A program made the position numbers and the translations under genes. From contig JAFYOU010000006.1 of the NCBI GenBank assembly GCA_017560095.1, forward strand, positions 26,476-90,475: a stretch of DNA of 64,000 bases, written 5' to 3'. The DNA is from Candidatus Gastranaerophilales bacterium. Its GTDB lineage: Bacteria; Cyanobacteriota; Vampirovibrionia; Gastranaerophilales; Gastranaerophilaceae. Shown piece after piece: positions 23,108 to 33,141 of this stretch. Below the pieces are notes generated by a model that worked only from the letters and a program-made list of their open reading frames with translations, had not been told where the DNA came from and did not search any database. Each line of letters opens with the position of its first letter. The stretch's first letter is position 1.

Positions 23108-24340
23108 CTACAATTCTTCAATAGAATCAAGCTTTATTTGCTCGCCTGACTCGAGATTTTTAACGCTATAAAAACCTTGATTAATTTCATCTTCACCCAA
23201 AATAATTGCGCATTTTGCAATTTTAGAAGCTTTTTCAAGTTGTTTTGCAAATTTTCTACCTTGCATATCAAAATCAACAACTTTGCCTTTTTCTCTTAAT
23301 TTTTGTGTTAATTTCATTGCTTCTAAAGAATCTGTTGAAACAACAAAATAATCTATTTTTTTTGACTGAATTTTATTAACAAGGGTAAATAACCTTTCAA
23401 CCCCCATTGCAAAACCAACAGCAGGAGTTGGTTGACCTCCTAGCATTTCAACTAAGCCATCATATCTTCCACCACCGCAAACGGCACTTTGAGAACCTAG
23501 GGCTGATGATTTAATTTCAAAAACTGTACGATTATAATAATCTAAACCTCTAACTAAAAGTTTATTTCTTGAATATTTAATATTTAAATTATCAAGATAT
23601 TTAGTTAATTGATTAAAATGAGTGGAGCAATCTTCGCAAATATAATCTGCCATAATAACCTTTTTAACGTCAGGAAGTTCAAAGATTTTTTGACAATCTT
23701 CATTTTTACAATCCAAAATACGAAGTGGATTTTTATTGTATCTCATTTTGCAATCGTCACACATATTTTCCAAATATGGTTTTAAAATCTCTTTAATTGA
23801 TTCTTTATAATCATTTTTACATTTTGTACAACCCAAAGAATTTAATTCAACTTCTAAATCACCTAAACCAATTGATTTAAGAAAATTAACCGCTGCCAAA
23901 ATCACCTCAGCATCCGCAGCAGCTTCTTTAATACCGAACATCTCAACGCCAATTTGATGAAATTGTCTTTGTCTTCCTGCTTGTGGGCGCTCATATCTAA
24001 ACATTGGGCCAAAATACCAAAATTTTTGAGGTGGACTTTGGCGAACAATATTGTGCTCAATAAAAGCTCGAACAACTCCCGCAGTATTTTCTGGGCGAAG
24101 CGTAATTGAAGCTGAATCTTTATCAGCTCCGCCAACTGAAAAAGTGTACATTTCTTTATTTACAATATCAGTTGAGTCTCCAACGCCACGAGCAAAAAGT
24201 TCAGTTGCTTCAAAAATTGGTGTTTTAATTTCCTGAAAGCAAGCATTTTGAAAAACATCTTGTGCGTTTTTTAAAATCCATTGCCAAGTTAAACTTTCAT
24301 CACCAAATATATCTTTTGTTCCACGTTGAGCTTTAATCAT
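23108..24340 (-). CDS. hisS: Histidyl-tRNA synthetase
   Basis: 410 aa, class II synthetase. Motif 1 lies around [15 protein letters not shown], motif 2 is [30 protein letters not shown], the histidine motifs are [14 protein letters not shown] and [12 protein letters not shown], and motif 3 is [11 protein letters not shown]. The C-terminal anticodon-binding domain is present and the length is normal. The ATG overlaps the end of prfB by 8 nt, so the two are co-transcribed. Confidence 0.97.
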   Translation of the reverse strand: MIKAQRGTKDIFGDESLTWQWILKNAQDVFQNACFQEIKTPIFEATELFARGVGDSTDIVNKEMYTFSVGGADKDSASITLRPENTAGVVRAFIEHNIVRQSPPQKFWYFGPMFRYERPQAGRQRQFHQIGVEMFGIKEAAADAEVILAAVNFLKSIGLGDLEVELNSLGCTKCKNDYKESIKEILKPYLENMCDDCKMRYNKNPLRILDCKNEDCQKIFELPDVKKVIMADYICEDCSTHFNQLTKYLDNLNIKYSRNKLLVRGLDYYNRTVFEIKSSALGSQSAVCGGGRYDGLVEMLGGQPTPAVGFAMGVERLFTLVNKIQSKKIDYFVVSTDSLEAMKLTQKLREKGKVVDFDMQGRKFAKQLEKASKIAKCAIILGEDEINQGFYSVKNLESGEQIKLDSIEEL

Positions 24341-25446
24341 TACCTTTCCTTTCGCCTCTTAAAAAGCTTTCAATAAAGCTGTCAATTTCGCCATTCATTA
24401 TAGCATCAACATTAGCTGTTTCAAAACCAGTTCTATGGTCTTTAACCATTTTGTATGGATGAAAAACGTATGAACGAATTTGAGAGCCAAAATTAACATC
24501 CATAACTTCACCTTTTAACAAACCCATTTTAGCTTCATATTCAGCCTGTCTTATAGCTAAAAGCTTTGAAGCTAGCATTTGCATAGCAGTTTCTTTGTTT
24601 TGCAATTGAGAACGTTGTTGCTGACATTTAACTACAATTCCTGATGGTTTATGTTTTATTCGAACCGCTGTTTCAACTTTATTTACGTTTTGTCCACCAG
24701 CACCACCTGAGCGCATAGTGTCAACTTCAATTTCATCGGGTTTTATTTCAATTTTTGATTCAAAATCTTCTATAACAGGAGAAACTTCTAAAGATGCAAA
24801 ACTTGTTTGTCTTTTTCCATTTGCATTAAATGGAGAAATTCGAACCAGCCTATGAACTCCTTTTTCGGCTTTTGAATAGCCATAAGCATACAAGCCAGAT
24901 ATTTTAAATGTGGCTGATTTAATTCCAGCTTCATCACCATCTGATTTATCTAATAATTCCGTAGTGTAATTTTTAAGTTGAGCCCATCTAAGATACATTC
25001 TAAATAACATATCTGCCCAATCTTGAGCGTCAGTTCCACCAGCTCCAGAATTAACCGTTAAAATAGCGTCACACTTGTCATATTCGCCATTTAACATATT
25101 TTCTAAATCAAATTTATCAAAATCAGATTCAAGTTTTGATAAATTTATTGATGTTTCATTAATTAAAGATTCGTCTTCTAATTCTATTGCCACCATAGAA
25201 TCTTCTAATATACTTTTCCAAGAATTGAAATTTTCAAGCTTTAATTTAATTTCTTTTTGCTCCTTTAAAAGTTTTGAAGATAATTCTTGATTAGACCAAA
25301 TATTTTCAGCTTTCAATTCTTCTTCAATTTCTTTATTTCTTTTGGATAAATTATCTAAGTCAAAGACACCTTTCTATTGAATTTAGGCGTTCATTAAGTA
25401 AATTAATTTTTTGTTTTAATTCATCAATTAATAAATTATTTTCCAT
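24333..25446 (-). CDS. prfB: Peptide chain release factor 2, programmed +1 frameshift
   Basis: 370 aa after frameshifting. It begins at ATG 25446, reads 28 codons and meets an in-frame TGA (25362-25360) in the context AGG-TGT-CTT-TGA-C, the classical RF2 autoregulatory site. A +1 slip at CTT continues at GAC 25361. Downstream landmarks: the stop-recognition tripeptide SPF in [13 protein letters not shown], and GGQ in [15 protein letters not shown], the peptidyl-tRNA hydrolysis loop. RF2 reads UGA and UAA. TAAAAT lies exactly 6 nt before the ATG (25453-25458) without a Shine-Dalgarno: likely leaderless. Operon with hisS. Confidence 0.95.
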
Positions 25447-25678
25447 AAAATAATTTTACAATAAAAAATATTTAAACAAAAAAGCTAAAATATAAAATCT
25501 TATTTATTTAAAGAAGATTTCATCAATATTTTTGTATTATATCGTGTATTTATCCCCATGAATTTCAAAATTCAACACTAGCGTCTTCTAACCATATTAA
25601 TTCACTTTTTATTGTTTTAGCAATTTTTTGTTTTCTCATGCTTTGTATATGTATTATTAGCAATACAAGGAATTATAT

Positions 25679-27226
25679 ATGCAAATTAAATTCTCCCCAA
25701 TTCGTTATCAAAAAGTTTCAAAGATGCAAGCACAAACTAGTCCAATAAAATACAAAAAAGAATTATGTAAAGATACAATATCTTTTACTGCCGCAAATAA
25801 TGGTGTTTACAGTACTTGCGATGCAGCAAAAATTCTTGAATCAATGAAGACTTCTCCCAATATTGCAATACGACATCTTAATTCTTTATCAACAGAAGAA
25901 TTTTTAGATTGTGTATTAAACAGAGGTCAGGAATTTGAAGGAACAACATTCAGGTTAGCTAACGATGAACAACGTAAAACATTTATTGAAATTGCAAAAG
26001 AAAAAGGCTGCCTAGGAGATATAATATTTTTTAAAACAGATAAAATAGCACTTTTAGGCTATGGGAATCAGCATCAAGGATGGCGGACCGCTGAAAAAGG
26101 TGAATCTTATGGAACATTAAAATATTTAATTCCTGCTTGCTTTGAATCAAAAAAAGTTCAAGGGATTTTTAATATGGTAGACGACCCTTTAAAAGAACAA
26201 ATGCTAAAAACGAAAGAATTTGCAGAAGCTCTAGGCAGCACATGGAATGATGGGTGCGAAAACAAATACCTTACTTTCCCTGGAATAGCCCATATAACTG
26301 AACCCCAAATTGGAAGCAGTGAATCATTCTTTGATAATTACCCAGATATTGCTCACGATATTTTAGTTGAAAAATTACAGCAAGCACAACAAGCTTTAAA
26401 AAGCGAAGATTCAAATGAAGCAGATAAAGCGAGAGCATTAATAGCAGAAATAAGTTCTTTTGCAAAGCAAAAATTGCTTGAAAAATCATCTTTTGATGAA
26501 GAGCTCCACTCAAAAGAAGCACATTTACATAGAACACTTCGCGGCTATAACGATGGGCTTAAAGATGAGAATGAATCAGAAGACAGTGCAAAATCTTTTA
26601 TAGGGTTAATACAACCACATGACATAGAAGAAATTATTAAATCAGGAGATTTAAGGAATATTTCTTCTTCTTATTTATGTGTTTCATTATATAACAGAAT
26701 AGAAGATGAAAATTTACGAGAACAATTTTTAGATAAACAAACAGCATTCGGTATTCCTGTCAGAAAAAGAATTTGGCAAGAAAAATATAAAGCTGAAATA
26801 ATTAGACTTATTAGACCAGAAGGAGAAAGTGGTACTAATTCTCTTATTTATGATCAAGATTTTGAAACAACTATGCGTGATTTAAGAGAATTATTTTATG
26901 GTGAGCACATACCAGAATTGAAAGATTTTTTACTAAATATGGAAGCTCAACAACATGCAAGAGAAATTGATATGTGGCATGAATGGGATGCAATTGACAG
27001 CCTAAGATACGAAGGCGAAAAATATCCTTTAAACGAATTGTTTAAAGGAAAAATTGGAGACAACAAAACAAAACAACAACAATTTGAAGCAATGCTTGAA
27101 GAAATAATTACCAATGAAAGAATAGCAGCTCATGAAGCGAGTGCTTTGTTAGAAAAATATCAATGTTGCATAAGTCCTGAAGCTTTAGAAGAATTCAGCG
27201 ATTTTGTATATAATCAAAAACAATAA
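25679..27226 (+). CDS. Orphan protein with N-terminal ISFTA motif, 515 aa
   Basis: Family not recognised. There is no signal peptide or membrane helix. The first ~40 residues are basic and disordered-looking (MQIKFSPIRYQKVSKMQ) and end in KDTISFTAANN, a short motif also seen in two other orphans of this window. The body is mixed: a domain with FKTDKIALLGYGNQHQGWRT, then YLTFPGIAHITEP (about 200-212), an acidic helical middle, and several His-rich helices (EAQQHAREIDMWHEWDAID). AAGGAATT precedes the ATG. It stands alone between prfB and an aldolase gene and has its own terminator. It could be a secreted or effector-type protein; that is inference from the N-terminus only. Confidence 0.55.
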   Translation: MQIKFSPIRYQKVSKMQAQTSPIKYKKELCKDTISFTAANNGVYSTCDAAKILESMKTSPNIAIRHLNSLSTEEFLDCVLNRGQEFEGTTFRLANDEQRKTFIEIAKEKGCLGDIIFFKTDKIALLGYGNQHQGWRTAEKGESYGTLKYLIPACFESKKVQGIFNMVDDPLKEQMLKTKEFAEALGSTWNDGCENKYLTFPGIAHITEPQIGSSESFFDNYPDIAHDILVEKLQQAQQALKSEDSNEADKARALIAEISSFAKQKLLEKSSFDEELHSKEAHLHRTLRGYNDGLKDENESEDSAKSFIGLIQPHDIEEIIKSGDLRNISSSYLCVSLYNRIEDENLREQFLDKQTAFGIPVRKRIWQEKYKAEIIRLIRPEGESGTNSLIYDQDFETTMRDLRELFYGEHIPELKDFLLNMEAQQHAREIDMWHEWDAIDSLRYEGEKYPLNELFKGKIGDNKTKQQQFEAMLEEIITNERIAAHEASALLEKYQCCISPEALEEFSDFVYNQKQ

Positions 27227-27247
27227 AAAGTGCCAATTGGCACTTTT
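27224..27247 (+). terminator. Rho-independent terminator
   Basis: AAAAAGTGCC (27224-27233), AATT, GGCACTTTTT (27238-27247), directly at the stop of the 515-aa gene. Confidence 0.85.
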
Positions 27248-27272
27248 TATTTAACAAAATTTTATTTATTAC

Positions 27273-27298
27273 AAAAAAATAAGCGGGCAAAATGCCCG
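27273..27298 (-). terminator. Terminator of the aldolase operon
   Basis: On the minus strand GCGGGCA (27298-27292), TTT, TGCCCGC (27288-27282), then TTATTTTTTT. A strong G+C-rich stem 9 nt after the aldolase stop. Confidence 0.85.
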
Positions 27299-27306
27299 CG
27301 CTTGAC

Positions 27307-27906
27307 CTAAATTTGTCTAACCATATCCACTACATTTTTTGCAGTTTCAATTATTTCTTTTGAGTCTTCTTTGGCATATAATTCTCTGCCAATTCCGACT
27401 GCTTTTGCACCAGCTTTTAAATATCCTTCAACTTCTGAAATTTTTACAAATCCACAAGGCAATAAATTTAAAAATGGCATTGGCTTAACCATTTCTCGAA
27501 TGTATTCAACTCCACCCATTTCGGCAACTGGATAAATTTTTATCATTGGCATTCTAGCTTGCCAAGCATTATAAGCCTCATTTGGTGTTGTAACAGATGG
27601 AATTAAAAAAGTCGAATAACAAGAAGCAAAACGAGTTAAATTAGTTTGAAAAATTGGGCTTGAAATTATTTTAGCGCCAACACCCAATGCCTCGTGTGCT
27701 TGCTGAGTTGTGATTACACCACCTTGAGCCACTATTACATTATCTGTTTTCGATATTTTTTCACAAACTTCCAACGGGCAATTAAGCTCTAAAACTTTTA
27801 TTCCGCCTTCAATGTAACAACGAGCAAGTTCATAAGCACGCTTGGGATCATCTTCTCTTATGATTCCGTAAATTTTTTCTTGTTTAATAATATCTAAAAT
27901 TTTCAT
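27307..27906 (-). CDS. eda: KDPG/KHG-type aldolase (Eda family)
   Basis: 199 aa, class I aldolase of the 2-keto-3-deoxy-6-phosphogluconate/4-hydroxy-2-oxoglutarate family. It keeps IKVLELNCPLEVCEKI with the family's Glu, VIVAQGGVIT in place of GAGTV, SPIFQTNLTRFA, FLIPSVTTPNEA, and the Schiff-base Lys in MIKIYPVAEMGGVEYI, then LLPCGFVKISEVEGYLKAGAKAVGIG. It cleaves a 2-keto-3-deoxy acid to pyruvate plus aldehyde. The exact substrate is uncertain because no Entner-Doudoroff neighbour is present. The ATG overlaps the upstream gene's stop (ATGA). Confidence 0.85.
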   Translation of the reverse strand: MKILDIIKQEKIYGIIREDDPKRAYELARCYIEGGIKVLELNCPLEVCEKISKTDNVIVAQGGVITTQQAHEALGVGAKIISSPIFQTNLTRFASCYSTFLIPSVTTPNEAYNAWQARMPMIKIYPVAEMGGVEYIREMVKPMPFLNLLPCGFVKISEVEGYLKAGAKAVGIGRELYAKEDSKEIIETAKNVVDMVRQI

Positions 27907-28217
27907 GATACAAGAACTGTTCTTTTCGTTTGAATTTGCTCTTTTATTTGTTGCTCAACATTTCTTAAGCGTAAAATTGAAATTGCACGTTTTGTTTCTT
28001 CGTCTTTAACAAGCCAACAAAGTCTTTTTTTGAAATTTTTAATAAAACAAAAAGTCGAACAAAAAATTGCAGTTTTTGTGGCACTAATTAAATTCATATC
28101 GCTAATATCAATAAGATATTTGTCTTCTTGTTCTTTACAATCTAAATTTAATGAGGTTTTTTCCATTTCAACAACAAATTTGTCATTGGAGAATTTAATA
28201 TTTTTAATTGTATTCAT
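27903..28217 (-). CDS. Uncharacterised 104-aa protein upstream of aldolase
   Basis: Not firmly recognised. The pattern YLIDISDMNLISATKTAIFCST faintly resembles a STAS-type strand-helix (DLS...IDSSG), but the key Ser motif is absent. It has three cysteines and a basic C-terminus with two predicted helices. Overlaps the aldolase start by 4 nt and is co-transcribed with it. No clear ribosome binding site. Confidence 0.55.
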   Translation of the reverse strand: MNTIKNIKFSNDKFVVEMEKTSLNLDCKEQEDKYLIDISDMNLISATKTAIFCSTFCFIKNFKKRLCWLVKDEETKRAISILRLRNVEQQIKEQIQTKRTVLVS

Positions 28218-28343
28218 TGCTTTTCTTATTTGTCGGTACTATTTAGTTATCGGCTTATTTGGGCAATTTTTAACTTATATTTTTAAAAACTAGTCTTTTT
28301 GATGTAGAATAAAAATTAAATAAGAAATAAAAGATGGTGAAAA

Positions 28344-28880
28344 ATGAACAATAATCTCGAATTAAAAGAAATTGCTTCTAAAATTAAACTTGTAGCTTTT
28401 GATGTTGATGGAGTTTTAACAGATGGCTCTTTAACTTTTTTAGAAGACGGAAGAGAAATTAAAACATATAATGCAAAAGATGGACTTGGCGTTGTAATGT
28501 TGGGAAAAGCAGGAATTATTACCTCAATTATTACCGCTCGAGACAACAATGTTGTTAAATTAAGAGCAAATCAAATTGATATAAAAGAACTTTACATGGG
28601 TCAAAAAAACAAAATTTTAGCTCTTAAAGAATTGTGCAAAAAATACGGTTTAAAAACAGAAGAAATAGCATATATGGGAGATGATTTACCCGATATATGT
28701 GTGCTTAATGAAGTTGGTCTTGCTTGTTGTCCTGCCGATGCCGTTAAAGAAGTTAAGACAACATGTAACTTTATTTCATCTAAAAAGGGTGGGAAAGGCG
28801 CCGTTCGAGAACTTTGTGATTTTATTTTAGACTCTCAAAATATAACTTATGAAATGCTTTTAAACCCAAGCAAACAATAG
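28344..28880 (+). CDS. kdsC: KDO-8-phosphate phosphatase, HAD family
   Basis: 178 aa, C0-type HAD phosphatase of the KdsC group. Motif I is FDVDGVLTDGSLTF (residues ~20-33), motif II is in SIITARDNN, the conserved Lys is in YMGQKNKILAL, and motif III is AYMGDDLPDICVL. The C-terminus SSKKGGKGAVRELCDFIL carries the GG-x-GAVRE loop that completes the tetramer's active site. It makes KDO for lipopolysaccharide, which supports a Gram-negative envelope. GGTGA is the ribosome binding site. Confidence 0.93.
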   Translation: MNNNLELKEIASKIKLVAFDVDGVLTDGSLTFLEDGREIKTYNAKDGLGVVMLGKAGIITSIITARDNNVVKLRANQIDIKELYMGQKNKILALKELCKKYGLKTEEIAYMGDDLPDICVLNEVGLACCPADAVKEVKTTCNFISSKKGGKGAVRELCDFILDSQNITYEMLLNPSKQ

Positions 28881-30125
28881 TTATTTTGCTTTATCTACAA
28901 TCTTAAATCCAAAATAAACTTGAATTAAACTCAAAACAAAAAATAAACCAAAAACCAATAAATAAGAGTTATTTTGATAAATCAAAACATTGTCTTGTTT
29001 TATTGGTTCAAAAATATTCATTAACATGCCTGTAATCATTCCCAAGAGCCCAACCATCATAAAAAAGCTAAAATTCTGAATTGAAACAGCCGTTGCAGAT
29101 ACCTCATGACGATTAATCATATGAAGCGCCATAATTAAAATAGGTGAAATTGAACCAATATATGATGGAATACACAAAATTAATGCAATTATCTTTGAAT
29201 GGACATCAAAACTTAACATCAAAAGCACACTAAACATTGAAAACATTGACAAAAGCCCAAAAATTCTAAAAATAATTGCCCTTTTGTTATTTAAACATTT
29301 TGAAACAAAAGCAGTGATTGTACCTGCAAACGATGAAATTATAGCCATTAAAGATAAAATTAGAGCAGCTCTATTTACTTCAAAATTACAAAAATCCTCT
29401 AAAAATTTCTTACCTATAACTGTTTGCAATACATAATAAATTCCATAATTTGTTGCACCAAAAAGATATAAATAACGATTATCTTTAATTGATAAAACTT
29501 CTCTAAATGGCTCAAGTGAAAATGGAATCTTTTTCTCAATATGAATAGGCTTGAAAATTACAAACAAAATGAGATAAATAATAGTCAAAATCAAAGTTAT
29601 AAAACCAAGCCCATATAAAGTATTCCTCCAACCAATTTGATTTGCTACAGATACGAAAGGAGCATTTGCAAATATCCCGCCACTATAGCCAACAAAAAGA
29701 ATATATGAAACCGCAAGAGAAAAATTCTTATCTTTTGCATATTTTTTAACTTCTCTAATTGTACTTAAATAAAATGTTGCAGCCCCAAAACCCAATAATG
29801 CACGAGATAAATACAAACCTAATAAATGTTCACTATGAGGAAAAATCAGCGAGCCAACCGCAAAAATTATTCCACCCAAAGCCATCACCCTAAAACCGCC
29901 AAATTTATCAACAAGTGGCCCAACAACAAGCTGGGTTAGCGCATAAATATAACAAAATATTGCTCCCAAAAAAGTAATTTTAGAAGCATCTGCACTAAAA
30001 TCTCCTTGCAATAAATCAAAAATTGCTCCAGGAATTGCAACGCGCTGAATATTTGCAATAAAAAATAATGTTGTAGCAATTATTATTAAAGCTAATCTTA
30101 AACCATGTTTTTGATGAAGCGTCAT
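28881..30125 (-). CDS. Major facilitator superfamily transporter
   Basis: 414 aa with about 12 hydrophobic segments, an MFS permease of the inner membrane. The loop 2-3 motif is GPLVDKFGGFRVMALGG (about residues 68-84), and YLSRALLGFGAATFYLS follows. The general look is that of sugar-phosphate or organic-anion permeases (GlpT/NNP-like), but the substrate cannot be read. It ends one base from kdsC, convergent. It lies 8 nt downstream of the DUF486 gene and probably shares its transcript. Confidence 0.85.
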   Translation of the reverse strand: MTLHQKHGLRLALIIIATTLFFIANIQRVAIPGAIFDLLQGDFSADASKITFLGAIFCYIYALTQLVVGPLVDKFGGFRVMALGGIIFAVGSLIFPHSEHLLGLYLSRALLGFGAATFYLSTIREVKKYAKDKNFSLAVSYILFVGYSGGIFANAPFVSVANQIGWRNTLYGLGFITLILTIIYLILFVIFKPIHIEKKIPFSLEPFREVLSIKDNRYLYLFGATNYGIYYVLQTVIGKKFLEDFCNFEVNRAALILSLMAIISSFAGTITAFVSKCLNNKRAIIFRIFGLLSMFSMFSVLLMLSFDVHSKIIALILCIPSYIGSISPILIMALHMINRHEVSATAVSIQNFSFFMMVGLLGMITGMLMNIFEPIKQDNVLIYQNNSYLLVFGLFFVLSLIQVYFGFKIVDKAK

Positions 30126-30133
30126 TTTAACCT

Positions 30134-30472
30134 CTATTTTTTAAATATAAAAAATACTGCTAAAATTATAAAAATAAAGCCAATTAAATAGTTCCATTTA
30201 AATTGCTCTTTTAAATACAAAATACTAAACAAGCTAAATACAATTAAAGTTATTACTTCTTGAATAGTTTTCAACTGAACAACATTATACACCTCATGTC
30301 CCATGCGATTTGCGGGTACTTGAAAGCAATATTCTAAAAATGCTATCCCCCAAGACACAAGAATCACAATCCATAAAGCTGAATTTTTATGTTTTAGATG
30401 TCCATACCAAGCAAACGTCATAAAGACATTAGAAATAATTAAAAGAACAATTGGATTTATGTATTTAAACAT
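30134..30472 (-). CDS. DMT-type small membrane protein (DUF486)
   Basis: 112 aa with four membrane helices. FMTFAWYGHLKHKNSALWIVILVSWGIAFLEYCFQVPANRMG is the DUF486 hallmark (positions ~18-59), with VQLKTIQEVITLIVF following. Its role is unknown; the family resembles half of a DMT transporter. TAAAAT (30479-30484) ends exactly 6 nt before the ATG with no Shine-Dalgarno: predicted leaderless. Confidence 0.85.
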   Translation of the reverse strand: MFKYINPIVLLIISNVFMTFAWYGHLKHKNSALWIVILVSWGIAFLEYCFQVPANRMGHEVYNVVQLKTIQEVITLIVFSLFSILYLKEQFKWNYLIGFIFIILAVFFIFKK

Positions 30473-30496
30473 ATCTATATTTTAATACAAAATTAT

Positions 30497-31471
30497 TTAT
30501 TCAAAATACATTTCATAATTTATATCCGCTTTTTGCAACGGAGTAATTGGTTTATTTTTCCATAGCTTAAACTTCAGTACAGCATTTTTAGAAACAATTT
30601 TAAACACCATTTCACTTTCTAAAGGAGAATAGTTATTGCACCCATTTTCTAATCCGCAAGCATAACCGCGGTGATACAATCCTTTCATTTTATATGGAAC
30701 TTTTGCAATATTATTTATTGCGCTAAATACTGCGCCTTTCTTTTCTTTACAATAAATCCAATCAAATCCTAAATCTCTTGCATTTGTATTATCTGTGTAC
30801 ACTGTAAGATTTGAAAAATTATATTTTTGCATAAAAATTCTATAGTCAAAATAAATTTTTAATGTATTGGTCTTTTCATTCCAAATTAACTTTTTTGGGA
30901 AAAAATAATCAACTTCATCAGGTTCATTTTTTTTATCCCTAAAACCATAATCTGGGATCAAATAACCTAATAAGATTTCAGGATTTTTAATCATTATTGA
31001 ATGGCGAGATGGGCCAACTGCAATATTAAGATTATTATCTGTTCCATTTTTAACTATTTCATACGCACTTATCCAAGGCAAATTATCTTGAATATTATAT
31101 ACTCTTGGGTTCGGGGTATAATTTTCAATATTTGAGAAAACAAAAGAGTTTCTAATAGCCCTTCTTCTTATATCTAAGATTTCAGCTTTAGACAAGCCAG
31201 ATAAATCGATCATTGAGCTTAAATGAATCTCTTTTGTTGAGCTAATATCTTCTTTTTGATTTAATTTTAAATTATTTTTTTCATAAATTTTACCCAAAAA
31301 GTCTGCTTCACTTAACATTTGATAAAAAAATGTTAAAAATACAACTATTACAACAAGAATAATTGCCAACAAATTGCTTATATTTAAAGGTTCTTTATAC
31401 ATGCAATTAGGACATTCTCTATAAAATGCTAAGTATACTGTATCGCATATCGGGCAACGTTTTGCTTTCAT
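30497..31471 (-). CDS. Zinc-ribbon membrane-anchored orphan, 324 aa
   Basis: Starts with a CxxC...CxxC zinc ribbon (CPICDTVYLAFYRECPNC, residues 6-23), then one membrane helix (NLLAIILVVIVVFLTFFYQM), then a ~270-aa beta-rich domain I cannot name, with five Cys late (CKEKK, CGLENGCNNYSP). Zinc ribbon inside and large domain outside is the likely topology. TAAAAT ends 6 nt before the ATG (31478-31483), without a ribosome binding site. Confidence 0.6.
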   Translation of the reverse strand: MKAKRCPICDTVYLAFYRECPNCMYKEPLNISNLLAIILVVIVVFLTFFYQMLSEADFLGKIYEKNNLKLNQKEDISSTKEIHLSSMIDLSGLSKAEILDIRRRAIRNSFVFSNIENYTPNPRVYNIQDNLPWISAYEIVKNGTDNNLNIAVGPSRHSIMIKNPEILLGYLIPDYGFRDKKNEPDEVDYFFPKKLIWNEKTNTLKIYFDYRIFMQKYNFSNLTVYTDNTNARDLGFDWIYCKEKKGAVFSAINNIAKVPYKMKGLYHRGYACGLENGCNNYSPLESEMVFKIVSKNAVLKFKLWKNKPITPLQKADINYEMYFE

Positions 31472-31585
31472 TTTTTAATTTTATTTTATTTTCTTTATTT
31501 TTTTAACATCTTTTTGTTTTATTTTAATTTGTTCTTAATAAAAAAATATGCATATAATATTATTAATTAGATTATCAAGGAAAAT

Positions 31586-32209
31586 ATGAAAAAATTAATA
31601 TTCTTATTTTTATCAATTATTTTCTATAGCGCAAATGTTTTTGCGCTCGAAGAAATTAGTGAAGAATTGTACAAAAAATACAAAAAGGTAACACAAGAAG
31701 CTAATTTAATTCAAGCACTGGAAATTTTAGACAATACAACTGGAAAATATTCAAAAGATGCAATATTAGGGAAAAATTTAACAAATCAACCTATTGAAAT
31801 TAAGTTTATGAATCTTGCCTCAATTAACCCTATCTATATGAATTTTGATGCTCTAGGTTGGAAAGAGAAAAAAAACCTTTATATTTATATAAACGAAAAA
31901 CACAAAGATGCGCCTCCTGAGGCATTAAGCGCAATTTTAGCACACGAAGCAATCCATCAAGACGAACACAATTCACTTAACGAAGAAACATACGCATGGA
32001 CACTTGAAGCTGCCGTTTGGACGCAACTTTCTGATGACAACCCAGAGCTTGAAAAAATCTCTCATCCGTTAGTTGAACGCGAAAATGTCATCAAAAAACT
32101 TTTTGTGCGCGGAGATTATACAAGCAAATATATTCGAAAATTTGTCGTAACAAATAAAGGATATCAAAATTTGCCCGAACGTTCATATGGGTTTGAAGAA
32201 TCTTTATAA
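31586..32209 (+). CDS. Secreted putative zinc metallopeptidase
   Basis: 207 aa with a signal peptide ending near VFA (MKKLIFLFLSIIFYSANVFA). The motif HEAIHQDEHNSLNEETYAW (about residues 111-129) gives HExxH with a downstream E-E that could be the third ligand (gluzincin-like). It probably acts in the periplasm on proteins. CAAGGAAAAT precedes the ATG. The peptidase call rests on HExxH in the right context; the family is not named. Confidence 0.7.
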   Translation: MKKLIFLFLSIIFYSANVFALEEISEELYKKYKKVTQEANLIQALEILDNTTGKYSKDAILGKNLTNQPIEIKFMNLASINPIYMNFDALGWKEKKNLYIYINEKHKDAPPEALSAILAHEAIHQDEHNSLNEETYAWTLEAAVWTQLSDDNPELEKISHPLVERENVIKKLFVRGDYTSKYIRKFVVTNKGYQNLPERSYGFEESL

Positions 32210-32365
32210 TTAACGACCGTAAGAGTTTAAATATTTCGAAGCTAAATGAGAATAATAAGCTCTTTTGAATTCATCTGTAGATAAATGCTCAACAACTGTT
32301 GGCATAATAACTAAAAATGTATAAACAATCATTCCAAAAAATACAAGACTAAACAATTCTAACAT
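32210..32365 (-). CDS. Small membrane protein, 51 aa
   Basis: Starts ATG 32365 with AGAGG 8 nt upstream. MLELFSLVFFGMIVYTFLVI forms one membrane helix, followed by a polar tail with EHLSTDEFKRAYYSHLASKY. The stop abuts the convergent peptidase gene. The good ribosome binding site and the amphipathic tail support a real gene. Function unknown. Confidence 0.6.
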   Translation of the reverse strand: MLELFSLVFFGMIVYTFLVIMPTVVEHLSTDEFKRAYYSHLASKYLNSYGR

Positions 32366-32493
32366 TACATAACCTCTTTAATGTATCCTTATTAACAAAG
32401 ACGGTTGTATTTGTATAAATCTTTAATTATTTTATCTATATTTTAATAAAAATTAACATATTTTTTCATATTACATTGTTTTATAATGGCAAT

Positions 32494-33141
32494 ATGAAAA
32501 AAGTTATTGTTATTTTATTGTTATTATCAAGCTTTGCTTTTGCAAATGATTACGAACTTTTTTGCTCTGCAAATCAGCCATCTAAAACCATAGGTGGCAA
32601 TCTTGCAAGCCTATTAGGATTTAATTTGCTTTCGAAAAACATAATTGAAAGCATTCTCCAGAAAGAAATTAAAAAAGAAACGGGATCAAAATTTAAAATA
32701 AAAATAAAAAATTTTTATGGAACAAACATAACAAACGGAGAGTTTAAATCACTTCAAGCAAATTCTGAAAAATATGAGCACGACGGAATTTATTTAAAAA
32801 ATATAAGCATCAATACAATTTGCCCTTATAATCATATTTCTTTTAAAAACGAAATTTTATACTTTGAAGAAAATATGGTTTTAAATTTCAGTGCAAATCT
32901 GAACAACGAAGATTTAGTTAAAACCTTAAAAGCAGGAAATTTAAATAAGAACTTAACTAAAATTCTGAAAAAAGCATCAAAATACAGTGGATTTTATTCT
33001 ATAATCAATACTTTTTTACCTATCGAATTCCCTATTAAAATTGACGAACATAATAAAGCTACCTTAAAAATTCAAAACATTCAAAAAAACAATGAAATAA
33101 TTTATTTTGATGGATTTATTTTAATAAAAAAGAATAAATAG
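32494..33141 (+). CDS. Secreted DUF2993 (LmeA-like) protein
   Basis: 215 aa. Signal peptide MKKVIVILLLLSSFAFA. The body has FKIKIKNFYGTNITNGEFKSLQ and HDGIYLKNISINTICPYN (about residues 64-110), the pattern of DUF2993/LmeA lipid-binding proteins, which are frequent in Cyanobacteria. It probably sits in the periplasm and binds lipid. The ORF can begin at a TTG 32476, but ATG 32494 opens the signal peptide. TATAAT (32482-32487) is 6 nt before this ATG: leaderless candidate. Confidence 0.7.
   Translation: MKKVIVILLLLSSFAFANDYELFCSANQPSKTIGGNLASLLGFNLLSKNIIESILQKEIKKETGSKFKIKIKNFYGTNITNGEFKSLQANSEKYEHDGIYLKNISINTICPYNHISFKNEILYFEENMVLNFSANLNNEDLVKTLKAGNLNKNLTKILKKASKYSGFYSIINTFLPIEFPIKIDEHNKATLKIQNIQKNNEIIYFDGFILIKKNK

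Noticed and set aside
25360-25362. In-frame TGA in prfB as evidence for a recoded genetic code
   Set aside because: The context is the standard RF2 frameshift site, and elsewhere TGA works as a stop (for example the ATGA overlap at 27903-27906) while tRNA-Trp has anticodon CCA.
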